DNA from: DASXVX01 sp036504075
Lineage (GTDB): Bacteria > Bacillota > Sulfobacillia > Symbiobacteriales > Symbiobacteriaceae
DNA: 64,000 bases
Assembly: GCA_036504075.1 (NCBI GenBank)
Contig: DASXVX010000055.1
Location: 124,001 to 188,000 of the forward strand
Reading direction: 5' to 3'
Below the pieces are notes generated by a model. It saw only the letters and a list, made by a program, of their open reading frames with translations, did not search any database and was not told the DNA's origin. This document shows positions 1 to 7,948 of the stretch, one piece after another; the first letter of the stretch is position 1, and each line of letters opens with the position of its first letter. The translations under genes were made by a program, and so were the position numbers.

Positions 1-24
1 TGGCCCAAGCCGAACGTGATCACA

Positions 25-606
25 TCATCGGTGTGGGGACAGGTGTGCATATGTATCGGCCTCCTTTCGTCGAGGCGTAGCCAGGAACCCACGCAGCGCC
101 TCCAGACCGAGCCGGACCCGGCTCTTGACCGTTCCCAGCGGGATGGCCAGGCGGGCGGCGATTTCCTGCTGGGTGAGCGCTCCGAAGTAAGCCAGCTCCA
201 GGGCCTGCCGCTGCTCCGCCGGCAGCCGCATGAGCGCAGCGCGGACTTCGGCGCCGAGCACGCTGATTTCCGCGTCGCCGGCGGTGTCGGCGGCGAGATC
301 TGGCTCATCCGGCAGGTCCTCAAAGCGACTCGGGGGCGACTTGCGGGCAGTGCGAAGCTGGTCCACCGCCGTGGTGTACGCCATGTGCAGCACCCACGTG
401 CCGAGCCGTCCCCGGTCGGGATCGAATCGGGCTGCGTGCTTCCAGACCTTGAGAAAGACATCCTGGGTGACATCTTCCGCAGCCGGGGAATCGCCTAGCA
501 TACGCCGGGCCAGCGAGAAGACCTGGCGGCTGTACCGATCATACAGGTCCCCGACCGCCGACTGGTCTCCGGCGGCGAGGCGGGTCATCAACGCGACATC
601 GTTCAT
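25..606 (-). CDS. ECF-type RNA polymerase sigma factor (SigK-like)
   Basis: An alternative sigma factor of the extracytoplasmic-function type that would direct RNA polymerase to a small regulon. From the chosen start it has 193 residues. Region 2 holds the core-binding motif AAEDVTQDVFLKVWKHA, and region 4 near the C-terminus carries the helix-turn-helix EIAARLAIPLGTVKSRV. The ATG at 606 has GAGGGAG just upstream; an in-frame ATG 39 bases earlier lacks a good site. It is divergent from the small membrane protein and copper lipoprotein genes, sharing an AT-rich gap (684-725) that probably holds both promoters. No anti-sigma gene is visible; one could lie left of the window. The SigK-like label is by general resemblance only. 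Confidence 0.9.
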   Translation of the reverse strand: MNDVALMTRLAAGDQSAVGDLYDRYSRQVFSLARRMLGDSPAAEDVTQDVFLKVWKHAARFDPDRGRLGTWVLHMAYTTAVDQLRTARKSPPSRFEDLPDEPDLAADTAGDAEISVLGAEVRAALMRLPAEQRQALELAYFGALTQQEIAARLAIPLGTVKSRVRLGLEALRGFLATPRRKEADTYAHLSPHR

Positions 607-794
607 GGGGGACGCTCCCTCTTGTCGGAAGGTTGTACTTTGCATACGGGAACTGGGGCAATTTGGATCACGCCAACGAAGGAAATGAGCTTACTTTATA
701 TATTACACCTAAATGTTGAAATAAAGTGATCCGAATTGCGCTTCTCTGCGTATGTCAGCCAGAAAGTTTGACACCGCAAGGGAGGGTGCGATTC

Positions 795-929
795 ATGCAC
801 AATTGGCAAGTCCCCGGCACCAACGCCATGAACTGGGTACTGGGTGGCCTTCTACTGTTAATCGCCGCAGTGGTCATGGTCGTGCGGGCGGCCGCCCTGC
901 GGGCGGAGAGGGACGATCGCCATGCGTAG
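795..929 (+). CDS. Small single-pass membrane protein (44 aa)
   Basis: A 44-residue protein with one hydrophobic segment (about residues 14-32, core WVLGGLLLLIAAVVMVV) followed by a basic tail. The ATG at 795 is preceded by GGGAGGG at good spacing; the frame extends further upstream without a better start. Its end overlaps the next gene in the form ATGCGTAG, so the two are probably translationally coupled. No family was recognised. Its link to a copper-binding lipoprotein suggests a role at the outer face of the membrane, but this is only context. Confidence 0.6.
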   Translation: MHNWQVPGTNAMNWVLGGLLLLIAAVVMVVRAAALRAERDDRHA

Positions 930-1380
930 ACCGTCGTGGCTCATGCTGGTACCGGCATTGCTCCTGGCGACCGCCTGCGGCATGGCGAAGCCGGCGGCCC
1001 CGGCGGCTCCCGCCCCGGCGGCCCCGGCCCCCGCCCCGGCCCCGGCCCCCGCCCCGGCACCCGCCCCCGCGCCGGCCCCCGCGCCGGCCCCCACGCCGAC
1101 CACCGTGGAGCTGGCCGTCAAAATGACGGAATACGCCATTGAGCCCAAGGAACTCACGGTTCCCCTGGGTGCGACGGTCAAGCTCACCATCACCGACGCC
1201 GGGACCCGCCGGCACGACTTCAACATCACCGGCGCGTACGACGTGCAAAGCAAGGTGCTCGGCGCCGGCGAGACGCAGGTGCTGACTTTTACGGCCGACA
1301 AGGCCGGGGTGTTTCAGATCTTCTGCAGCCAGACCGGGCACAAAGATAAAGGCATGACCGCCACGCTGACGATCAAGTAA
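922..1380 (+). CDS. Cupredoxin-domain lipoprotein
   Basis: A secreted copper-binding lipoprotein of 152 residues. A signal peptide ends in a lipobox-like LLATAC (Cys19). A long Pro-Ala linker of repeated AP units (about residues 23-58) then leads to a plastocyanin-like beta-sandwich. The type-1 copper ligands are visible: His in RRHDFNI near residue 95, and Cys, His and Met in FCSQTGHKDKGM near the end. It would sit on the outer face of the membrane, held off by the Pro-Ala spacer, and carry electrons or bind copper. It overlaps the preceding small membrane protein gene by 8 bases and is followed by a clear terminator. The physiological partner is unknown. Confidence 0.88.
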   Translation: MRRPSWLMLVPALLLATACGMAKPAAPAAPAPAAPAPAPAPAPAPAPAPAPAPAPAPTPTTVELAVKMTEYAIEPKELTVPLGATVKLTITDAGTRRHDFNITGAYDVQSKVLGAGETQVLTFTADKAGVFQIFCSQTGHKDKGMTATLTIK

Positions 1381-1401
1381 GAATCGTTCGCAAACGAAAG
1401 A

Positions 1402-1426
1402 CGCCTCCTTGGGGAGGCGCCTTTTT
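1402..1426 (+). terminator. Rho-independent terminator after the cupredoxin gene
   Basis: A 7-bp GC-rich stem (CGCCTCC / GGAGGCG) with a TTGG loop is followed by CCTTTTTATTT. It lies 21 bases after the cupredoxin stop codon. Confidence 0.85.
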
Positions 1427-1433
1427 ATTTCGC

Positions 1434-1482
1434 TTGACGGCAGCCGCAACCATTGCTATAGTTGAGTTGCATTTAGATGCAA
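1434..1482 (+). promoter_or_regulatory. Promoter and operator of the ArsR-type regulator gene
   Basis: TTGACG (1434-1439) and TATAGT (1457-1462) are separated by 17 bases, a near-consensus vegetative promoter. Directly downstream, at the expected transcription start, is the inverted repeat TTGCAT-TTAG-ATGCAA (1467-1482). This placement suggests that the regulator encoded just downstream binds it and represses its own operon. Confidence 0.65.
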
Positions 1483-2406
1483 TTGAAAGTGAGCGTGGGT
1501 TGCGTGGTTGAGCAAAGCAGGCTCCGTCAGTTGATTGCGCTGCGGTGTTCACCGCTCCTGGACATGGCGCTCTCGCTCCTGGTCATCCAGAATCCAGAGC
1601 GGTTCGGCAGCACGGCGCCCTGGGAACGCAGGGTGGCCGAGCGGCTGCCCGCCGGCCTCATGGACCGGCTCAAGGAGATCGGCGAGCGCACGGACCTGTT
1701 CGGCCTGGCCCTGGAGCTGGAAGAAGGGCCGGCCCTGCCGACGCCCGATGCCCTGGCGCGGGTGGCGGACCGGGACCCCGAGGCCGGGGCCGCCCTGCTG
1801 GCCTACTGGGAAGCGATTTCGCCCGAGGTGGGCGCGCAGACGGGGCTACTGGTGGCCAGCCTCCAGAAGGAGTTGGAGCGCCTCGGGCAAATGGACCCGC
1901 TGGCCTTCATCTGCCGGTTCTCCGACCGGGTCAGCGTGGCCGGCGACGGGGAGGCGATCATTCTCCACTGGGGTGGCGGCATGCGGGTGCCGCTGGCGGA
2001 CCTGGAGCGGATTCTCTTCATCCCCTCGGCCTTCTGCCCCCGGCGGCTCATGTTCTACCGGCTGGGGCCGGTGCAGATCTTCTTCTACAATCCCCGGCAC
2101 GAGGAGCCGGCGGAGCTGGAGGAGGCGCCGGAGAGCCTGATTCTCGGCTTCTCCGCCCTGGCCGACGCCACCCGGCTGCAACTGCTCCGGCTGATCACGC
2201 GGGACTCCATGCCGGCCCAGGAGATGGCTCGGCGGCTGGGCGTCAACGAATCCACCGTCTCCCGGCACCTGAAGCTGCTGGTCGAGGCGGGCCTGGTGGG
2301 CCGGGGGCGGCAGGAGGGCAAGTTCGTCTACTACGCGTTTCAGCCGGAACGGATCGATCAACTCGCAGCAGGCATCAAGGCCTATCTGGGGAGGGATTTG
2401 TCGTGA
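1477..2406 (+). CDS. ArsR-family transcriptional regulator with long N-terminal domain
   Basis: A 309-residue DNA-binding regulator. The C-terminal third is a classic ArsR winged helix: ILGFSALADATRLQLLRLI, then EMARRLGVNESTVSRHLKLL, then a wing ending GKFVYYAF. The N-terminal 210 residues are not a metal-sensing ArsR layout and resemble the long sensory part of DUF5937-type ArsR regulators, so the ligand is unknown. The ATG at 1477 lies inside the operator and only about 8 bases from the predicted transcript start, so GTG at 1504 is a credible alternative. It overlaps the next gene by one base (TGATG) and appears to head a three-gene operon. Confidence 0.8.
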   Translation: MQLKVSVGCVVEQSRLRQLIALRCSPLLDMALSLLVIQNPERFGSTAPWERRVAERLPAGLMDRLKEIGERTDLFGLALELEEGPALPTPDALARVADRDPEAGAALLAYWEAISPEVGAQTGLLVASLQKELERLGQMDPLAFICRFSDRVSVAGDGEAIILHWGGGMRVPLADLERILFIPSAFCPRRLMFYRLGPVQIFFYNPRHEEPAELEEAPESLILGFSALADATRLQLLRLITRDSMPAQEMARRLGVNESTVSRHLKLLVEAGLVGRGRQEGKFVYYAFQPERIDQLAAGIKAYLGRDLS

Positions 2407-2957
2407 TGTCGATGGTGGTTTGGAATCCGCCTGGCCGGACCCCGCTTCCGAACCTGACCGACCTGCTGGCGGAGGCCCGGCGGCTTGGCGGGGCGTCCGC
2501 CCTGACCGAGTACTGGCAGGAGCAGCCATGTCGGAGTGCCTACGTGCATGGCGAGCGGCACGACCTCTGGTGGGAGTTCGCACTCTCGGCCTCGTTCCGC
2601 TGGCAGGCCCATATCTGGCGGCTCGCCCCGGAAGATGCCCGGCGGCGGACATACCGGCTCGCCCTGGCACTGGGGCTGCTCACCCTGCTGGACCGGCCCG
2701 TGGAGGGGCTGACCCCGGCCCAGCGGGCCCGGGCGAACCTGGCGGTGGCGCTCCTGCCGAAGCCGGACCTGCTGGTCTGGGAGGAGCCGTTCTGCCATCT
2801 GGCCGGGGCGGACTGCGCCCGGGCCGGTCGCCTCGTGAGGCAACTGAACCGGACCGAAGGGCTGACGGTGGTGGCGGTCTCCGGCGACCCCCTGGGGTTG
2901 GAGCGGCTGGACCTGCCGCCGGTGCACGTCCTGAAGGCGGTTCCCGGCGAGTTCTGA
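2406..2957 (+). CDS. ABC-ATPase-like half protein lacking Walker A
   Basis: A 183-residue protein that starts on the stop codon of the regulator (TGATG; ATG at 2412 is an alternative). Its second half resembles the C-terminal part of an ABC ATPase: LTPAQRARANLAVALLPKPD sits where the signature helix would be, followed by LLVWEEP, a Walker-B-like strand with Glu-Glu instead of Asp-Glu, and a D-loop/switch-like stretch ending VVAVSGDPLG. No Walker A (GxxGxGK[ST]) is present and the N-terminus is unlike a nucleotide-binding core. It may be a degenerate ATPase turned accessory protein for the membrane protein encoded next. The assignment rests on motif likeness only. Confidence 0.6.
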   Translation: MSMVVWNPPGRTPLPNLTDLLAEARRLGGASALTEYWQEQPCRSAYVHGERHDLWWEFALSASFRWQAHIWRLAPEDARRRTYRLALALGLLTLLDRPVEGLTPAQRARANLAVALLPKPDLLVWEEPFCHLAGADCARAGRLVRQLNRTEGLTVVAVSGDPLGLERLDLPPVHVLKAVPGEF

Positions 2958-2976
2958 GCGGGGAGGGATTTTCACA

Positions 2977-4473
2977 ATGAGGGATACAACAATGAGTGGT
3001 ACGACGAAACTCGGAGTCGCGGCCCTGGTCGTCGCCCTGGGGCTGGGCGTGCTGGCCGATGCGCTGCTGCGCACGCCCTTGTTCGGGCTGAACGGCTTCT
3101 TCTGGATTCTCTGCCTGCTGGGCGGCTACTGGCTGTTGGTCCGCCGGGAGGCGGTCGGCGTCAGCCGGGAGGGCTGGTATCTCCTGGCGCCGGCGCTGCT
3201 GGCGGCGATCGGGTTTCTCTGGCGGGATTCGCCGTTCCTGCTCATGCTCGACGTGGCGGGCCTGGCGATCGCCTTCGCACTCATGGTCGGCTTCGGTCGG
3301 ACCGGCGGACTCGGCGGGGCCTCGGTTCCCGAGTACATCGCCCGCGGCGTGAGCGCCGTCGTCCTGACGCTTTTCGGGCCGTTCGTGCTGGTGCTCCGGG
3401 ACGTCCGTTGGAGCGAGCTACCCCGGGACCGCCGCTCCGTGCAGATGGCGGCCGTGGGGCGCGGCCTGCTAATCGCCCTGCCGCTGGTCGTCGTATTCGG
3501 GGCGCTGTTCATGGCGGCGGATGCGGTCTTTGAACATATCATTACCACTGCGTTCGGCATCGACATCGGCCAGGCGTTCTCCCACGTCATTTTCATCGGT
3601 TTCTGGGCCTGGCTTGCGGCCGGGTTCTTCTGGGCCGGCCTGATCCAGAAGTGGCCGGAGGCGACCGCCGTCCCCCGGGCCACCGGCCTCTCGCTGGGGC
3701 TGACGGAGATGGCGATCGTACTGGGCCTCCTGAACGCCCTCTTCCTCGCCTTCGTGGTGGTCCAGTTCCGGTACTTCTTCGGCGGCGCGGCGCTGGTCGA
3801 GGCGTCCACCGGGTTGACCTTCGCCGACTACGCCCGGCGCGGCTTTTTTGAACTCGCCGCTGTTTCGGCGCTGGTGCTGCCGGTGCTGCTGGGGAGCCAC
3901 TTCCTGCTGCCGCGGGAGCGGCCGGACCAGGAGCGGCTCTATCGCTGGCTGGCGGGGGCGCTGGTGGGCCAGTTGTTCATCATCATGGCCTCCGCGCTGA
4001 AGCGGATGATGCTCTACGAGCGGGCTTTCGGCCTGACGGAGGCGCGGCTGTACACGACGGCGTTCATGGTCTGGCTCGCGGTGCTGTTCGTCTGGTTCGG
4101 TGTGACCGTTCTGCGGGGTCGCTGGGAGCGGTTTGCGGCCGGCGTCCTGATCAGCGGTTATGTCGCCCTGGCGGCGCTGCACCTGTTGAACCCGGATGCA
4201 CTCATCGCCGGCGTCAATGTGCAGCGCCTGGAGACCGGCCGCCGCTTCGACAGCCACTACCTCACCACGCTCAGCGCCGACGCTACACCTGTACTCCTTG
4301 CCGCCCTGCCGAAACTGGAGGGGGAGGATCGCTTCACGGTGGCGAACGGTCTGCTCAACCGGCGGGAGTCGCCGATCCATCGGGACTGGCGGAGTTGGAA
4401 CTGGGGCCGGAGCCAGGAAGATGCGGCCCTGGCCGCCAACCTGGACGCGTTGAAAGCGATGGCGGGGCGTTAA
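2977..4473 (+). CDS. DUF4173-like polytopic membrane protein
   Basis: A 498-residue integral membrane protein with about 11-12 hydrophobic segments and a hydrophilic C-terminal tail of about 70 residues. The pattern, including the conserved-looking stretches RGVSAVVLTLFGPFVLV and LYTTAFMVWLAVLFVWFG, fits the DUF4173/DUF4153 family. Members are often next to stress or antibiotic-responsive regulators, but their biochemical role is not established. GGGGAGGG precedes ATG 2977; ATG 2992 is a second option. It is the third gene of the ArsR-regulator operon. A GC hairpin overlaps its stop codon (4461-4483) but lacks a U-tract. Confidence 0.75.
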   Translation: MRDTTMSGTTKLGVAALVVALGLGVLADALLRTPLFGLNGFFWILCLLGGYWLLVRREAVGVSREGWYLLAPALLAAIGFLWRDSPFLLMLDVAGLAIAFALMVGFGRTGGLGGASVPEYIARGVSAVVLTLFGPFVLVLRDVRWSELPRDRRSVQMAAVGRGLLIALPLVVVFGALFMAADAVFEHIITTAFGIDIGQAFSHVIFIGFWAWLAAGFFWAGLIQKWPEATAVPRATGLSLGLTEMAIVLGLLNALFLAFVVVQFRYFFGGAALVEASTGLTFADYARRGFFELAAVSALVLPVLLGSHFLLPRERPDQERLYRWLAGALVGQLFIIMASALKRMMLYERAFGLTEARLYTTAFMVWLAVLFVWFGVTVLRGRWERFAAGVLISGYVALAALHLLNPDALIAGVNVQRLETGRRFDSHYLTTLSADATPVLLAALPKLEGEDRFTVANGLLNRRESPIHRDWRSWNWGRSQEDAALAANLDALKAMAGR

Positions 4474-4605
4474 TTGCCCCGCCGTCCCGCGTGAAAAAAA
4501 TGCACGGCTGGCTAAATTTACGTCTTGATGGGCGGTGCGTCATGCTGTAATATTAGTTCCTGTCACCGCTCGTTCGTAACCTTCACAAACGGACGGGCTG
4601 CACAT

Positions 4606-4680
<75 letters not shown>

Positions 4681-4686
4681 ACCCTA

Positions 4687-4705
4687 GCACGGTCTCAGAC
4701 CGTGC
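4687..4705. repeat. Perfect 9-bp hairpin between tRNA genes
   Basis: GCACGGTCT-C-AGACCGTGC is a perfect inverted repeat in the 33-base spacer between tRNA-Asn and tRNA-Gly. No T-run follows, so it is more likely a processing or spacing structure in the polycistronic tRNA precursor than a terminator. Confidence 0.6.
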
Positions 4706-4713
4706 GGTGGATT

Positions 4714-4788
4714 GCGGGTTTAGCTCAGTGGTAGAGCGACGCCTTGCCAAGGCGTAGGTCGGGGGTTCGAGCCCCCTAACCCGCTCCA
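4714..4788 (+). tRNA. tRNA-Gly (GCC)
   Basis: Acceptor GCGGGTT/AACCCGC, anticodon stem ACGCC/GGCGT with GCC in the loop, T-loop TTCGAGC and encoded CCA (4786-4788); 75 nt. Confidence 0.97.
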
Positions 4789-4793
4789 GATGT

Positions 4794-4868
4794 GGACCGC
4801 TAGCTCAATGGTAGAGCATCCGACTCTTAATCGGACGGTTGAAGGTTCGAGTCCTTCGCGGTCCACCA
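4794..4868 (+). tRNA. tRNA-Lys (CTT)
   Basis: Acceptor GGACCGC/GCGGTCC, anticodon stem TCCGA/TCGGA with CTT in the loop, T-loop TTCGAGT and encoded CCA (4866-4868); 75 nt. It starts 5 bases after tRNA-Gly. Confidence 0.97.
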
Positions 4869-4890
4869 CATCTTTTTGGAAAGTTTTTAC

Positions 4891-4965
4891 GGGTGGTTAG
4901 CTCAGCGGGAGAGCACTCGCTTCACACGCGAGGGGTCACTGGTTCAATCCCAGTACCGCCCACCA
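4891..4965 (+). tRNA. tRNA-Val (CAC)
   Basis: Acceptor GGGTGGT/ACCGCCC, anticodon stem CTCGC/GCGAG with CAC in the loop, T-loop TTCAATC and encoded CCA (4963-4965); 75 nt. Confidence 0.97.
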
Positions 4966-5002
4966 CGGCGTTTCCGGTGAATAGCCGGCAACGCCACCTA
5001 GC

Positions 5003-5079
5003 GGAGACGTGGTGTAGTGGCCTAACATGCGGCCCTGTCACGGCCGAGATCGCGGGTTCGAATCCCGTCGTCTCCGCCA
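5003..5079 (+). tRNA. tRNA-Asp (GTC)
   Basis: Acceptor GGAGACG/CGTCTCC, anticodon stem CGGCC/GGCCG with GTC in the loop, T-loop TTCGAAT and encoded CCA (5077-5079); 77 nt. Confidence 0.97.
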
Positions 5080-5116
5080 GTTTCGGTCCCAACCCTCTGT
5101 CCCATCCCTTTGTAAT

Positions 5117-5199
5117 GTCGGCGTGGCGGAATTGGCAGACGCGTACGTTTGAGGGGCGTATGGGCAACCGTGCGGGTTCAAGTCCCGCCGCCGACACCA
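5117..5199 (+). tRNA. tRNA-Leu (GAG)
   Basis: Acceptor GTCGGCG/CGCCGAC, GAG in the anticodon loop (stem TACGT/GCGTA), a short class II variable arm (TGGGCAACCGT region) and encoded CCA (5197-5199); 83 nt. It is the last tRNA before the terminator. Confidence 0.95.
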
Positions 5200-5205
5200 G
5201 CGAAA

Positions 5206-5238
5206 AGCACCGGAGCAAACCGCTCCGGTGCTTTTTTT
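5206..5238 (+). terminator. Terminator of the tRNA cluster
   Basis: An 11-bp stem AGCACCGGAGC / GCTCCGGTGCT with a 5-base loop is followed directly by a run of seven T. It begins 7 bases after the tRNA-Leu CCA. Confidence 0.95.
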
Positions 5239-5291
5239 GCGTTTGACACCCGCCCATTTTCCGCATCCTACGGACGATGGAGGGATTCGTT

Positions 5292-5357
5292 GTGAAACGG
5301 GTGGTCTGGCTGACCGACCACGTGCCGCCCGGCTACCTGTCGGGCTGGCCCGGCTAG
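5292..5357 (+). CDS. Possible 21-codon peptide or gene remnant
   Basis: A GTG at 5292 preceded by GGAGGGATTCGTT opens a 21-codon frame (MKRVVWLTDHVPPGYLSGWP plus Gly) ending in TAG just inside the 3' end of the opposing rifampin phosphotransferase gene. Ribosome binding site and codon use look genuine, but there is no visible promoter because the tRNA terminator lies immediately upstream. It may be a very small protein or a truncated start of a lost gene. Confidence 0.3.
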   Translation: MKRVVWLTDHVPPGYLSGWPG

Positions 5358-7948
5358 GGCAGGATCTCGACGTACCCGTCCGTTCCATGCACGCGGATCC
5401 GCTGCCCATCCCGGATCAGCCGGGTGGCATGCTCCACCCCCACGACGGCCGGCAAGCCGTACTCCCGTGCGATCACCGCGCCATGGGTCATCAGGCCCCC
5501 CACTTCCGTCACCAGGCCCTTGATCGCGACGAACAGGGGCGTCCAGCTGGGATCCGTGTAGGCGGTGACCAGGATGTCGCCCGCTTCGAGATCGGCCTCC
5601 GCCAGGTCCAGGATGACGCGGGCCCGCCCCTCGATGGTCCCGGCGGAAACCGCTAAGCCGACCAGCGCACCGGCCGGCAAGTTTTCGCGTCGGTACGCCC
5701 CGGCGACACACTCGCCCTCGGACGTGAGCACCCGGGGCGGCGTGAGCGCTTGATACGACCTGAACGCGTCCTTGCGCTGGCGGATGAGCTGGTCATCCAC
5801 CTGGTTCGTGCGCACGACGTCTTGGAGCTCCTGGAACGACAGGTAGAAGATGTCTTCCTTCTCACGCAGCACATGGGCCTGCACGAGGCGCTCGGCTACT
5901 TCCAGCAAGGCCTGCTTGTATACGAAGTAGCGGCTGACCCAGTGGTACTTCGGATACTCCCGGTACCCGATGAAGGTCCGGACCCGGTCGATCATCCGCT
6001 TGGCCTCTTCGGCCTTCCGCTCTCCGTCCGGCAAGGCTCGCAGGCGGTCGAGCACCTCCTGTTCCTTCATCCGCGCCTGCTGCTGCCCTTGCTCGAAGCG
6101 CCGCTTGCCGGCGCCCGGCTCGAAGTTCTTCACGTTGCCGAGGAGCGCGGGCACGAGCGTGGTGGGGCGCTCGCTCCAGCGCGGCCTCGTGATGTCGATC
6201 TCGCCGACGCAGCGCATGCCGTAGTTGTCGAGCCACGTCCGGATGGCGTCTCGCGCTTCCCGCCCGCCCGCGAGCCTGGCCAGCTCGTCCAGGAAGCCCT
6301 CGTCCCGGGCGTGCTGCAGGAAAGCCACTACCTCCGGATGCGGGCGGATCACGTCGGCGACGTCCAGGAGCGCCAGCCCCATCTCCGACGTGACGTTGTT
6401 CGGGACGGACTGCGTGAGCGTGTCGGCCGCGTTCTTCTCGCCTAGCCACGCCTGCAGCTGCTCGTTGAGCCACCAGGTGGCCTCGATCGCCGTCATGAAC
6501 ACCCGATTGCTCTGCGGATCGAACAGGATCCGCCTCAGCTCCTGGATGTCCGCCAGGATGAAGTCGAGCAGCGCCGTCCCGGACTTCGAGTGGATCTCGC
6601 GCTTCAAGGCGGCGATGGAAGCCTGGGTGCGCTCGATCAGCTCGTCGACGATGGCCGGATCGGTCTCGATCGGGGCCGCCCCGCCGCCGGGCGGCGTCCA
6701 AGCGGGACCCTCGTGCGGGAGCGACGGGATGAAGTCGCCGCGGTCGAGGATGGTCTGCAGCGCGTCCCCGATCAGTGGGTCGGACCTCCCGACCATCGCC
6801 AGGAGACCGGGGCGGCTCGCGGGCGAAGCCAGGGCCTGGGTGACGTCGACGAACAGCCTCCCGCCGGCCTCGGCCATGGGCCTTGCGGCCGTCATCTGCC
6901 AGAAGGAGAGCCCCAGGGGCTTCATGGGGTCGGTCATCATCTGCGCATGACCGACGGAGATGTAGACGTGGTTCTCCCGGTCGCCGGCCGCGGGGATGGG
7001 GAACAGCGTGGTGATCGGCCGGCTCTGGACGATCTGGAAGTCGTCGTCGGCCAGGCACCATTCGATGTCCTGGGGGCGGCCGAAGTGCGCTTCGATCCGC
7101 CGGCCCAGCTGCACGAGCCGCACGAGCTGCGCATCCGTCAGCGCTGGCTGCTCCTGCCGCTCCGGCTCGATCGCCTGCTCCTGCGTCCCGCCTGTCGGCG
7201 AGGCGTGGAGGGCGAGCCGCTTGGTGGCGACCGCTTTGGCGACGACCTCGCCGTCCCGCACCTTGTAGACGTCCGCGTTCACCAGGCCGGAGACCAGGGC
7301 CTCGCCGAGGCCGAAGCTAGCCTCCACGGAGGCGACCTTCCGGTTGCCCGTGACGGGGTCGGCCGTAAAGAGGATGCCGGCCGCTTGCGGGAAGGCCATC
7401 TGCTGCACGACCACGGCCATGTGGACCTTCCGGTGGTCGAAGCCGTTCCGCAGGCGGTAGGTCACGGCCCGCTCGGTGAAGAGCGAGGCCCAGCACCGGC
7501 TGACATGCTGGAGGATCGCCGCCGGCCCCACGACGTTCAGGTACGTGTCCTGCTGGCCCGCGAAGGAGGCCGTCGGCAAGTCCTCCGCCGTCGCGCTGGA
7601 TCGGATGGCGTAGGCGGCTTGCTCACCGAGCCGGGCGAGCGAGCGGGTGATCGCCGCCGCCAGATCGTCGGGGATGGCGATCGCTTCGAGAGTCCGGCGG
7701 ATCTCCGCGCTGAGCGCGCGGATCGCCTCCCGGTCGTCCGTCTTCAGGCGCGACAGCCGATCGAGCCGATCGTCGATGGACGGCGCTTCCGCCATGATCC
7801 GCTGGAAGGCGTCCGTCGTCACGCAAAAGCCAGCCGGCACGCGGATGCCCTCGATCCGCGAAAGCTCGCCCAGGTGCGCGCCCTTGCCGCCAACGACCGA
7901 GACCTGCGTCTGGTCGATCTCCTGGAAACCCAACACGTAGCAGCCCAT
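5354..7948 (-). CDS. rph: Rifampin phosphotransferase
   Basis: An enzyme that inactivates rifamycin antibiotics by ATP-dependent phosphorylation in the cytoplasm, releasing AMP and phosphate in the known family reaction. The 864 residues match the usual length. The N-terminal ATP-grasp part starts GCYVLGFQEID..VGGKGAHLGELS and includes AYAIRSSATAEDLPTASFAGQQDTYL (pyruvate-phosphate-dikinase type); a middle helical rifamycin-binding domain follows; the C-terminal swivelling domain has GGLMTHGAVIAREYGLPAVV with the phosphate-carrying His near residue 822. GGGAGGGG precedes the ATG. The gene stands alone and opposes the tRNA cluster. I did not see the rifamycin-associated element upstream. Phosphoenolpyruvate synthase is the nearest alternative, but the length and N-terminus favour Rph. 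Confidence 0.88.
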   Translation of the reverse strand: MGCYVLGFQEIDQTQVSVVGGKGAHLGELSRIEGIRVPAGFCVTTDAFQRIMAEAPSIDDRLDRLSRLKTDDREAIRALSAEIRRTLEAIAIPDDLAAAITRSLARLGEQAAYAIRSSATAEDLPTASFAGQQDTYLNVVGPAAILQHVSRCWASLFTERAVTYRLRNGFDHRKVHMAVVVQQMAFPQAAGILFTADPVTGNRKVASVEASFGLGEALVSGLVNADVYKVRDGEVVAKAVATKRLALHASPTGGTQEQAIEPERQEQPALTDAQLVRLVQLGRRIEAHFGRPQDIEWCLADDDFQIVQSRPITTLFPIPAAGDRENHVYISVGHAQMMTDPMKPLGLSFWQMTAARPMAEAGGRLFVDVTQALASPASRPGLLAMVGRSDPLIGDALQTILDRGDFIPSLPHEGPAWTPPGGGAAPIETDPAIVDELIERTQASIAALKREIHSKSGTALLDFILADIQELRRILFDPQSNRVFMTAIEATWWLNEQLQAWLGEKNAADTLTQSVPNNVTSEMGLALLDVADVIRPHPEVVAFLQHARDEGFLDELARLAGGREARDAIRTWLDNYGMRCVGEIDITRPRWSERPTTLVPALLGNVKNFEPGAGKRRFEQGQQQARMKEQEVLDRLRALPDGERKAEEAKRMIDRVRTFIGYREYPKYHWVSRYFVYKQALLEVAERLVQAHVLREKEDIFYLSFQELQDVVRTNQVDDQLIRQRKDAFRSYQALTPPRVLTSEGECVAGAYRRENLPAGALVGLAVSAGTIEGRARVILDLAEADLEAGDILVTAYTDPSWTPLFVAIKGLVTEVGGLMTHGAVIAREYGLPAVVGVEHATRLIRDGQRIRVHGTDGYVEILP

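Noticed and set aside
858..1449. Long leftward open frames opposite the cupredoxin gene, rich in Gly-Ala or Arg-Gly
   Set aside because: They are mirror images of the Pro-Ala repeat in a GC-rich gene and have no ribosome binding site or family likeness.
4461..4483. Terminator after the DUF4173-like gene
   Set aside because: The stem GGCGGGGC/GCCCCGCC overlaps the stop codon and is not followed by a T-run.
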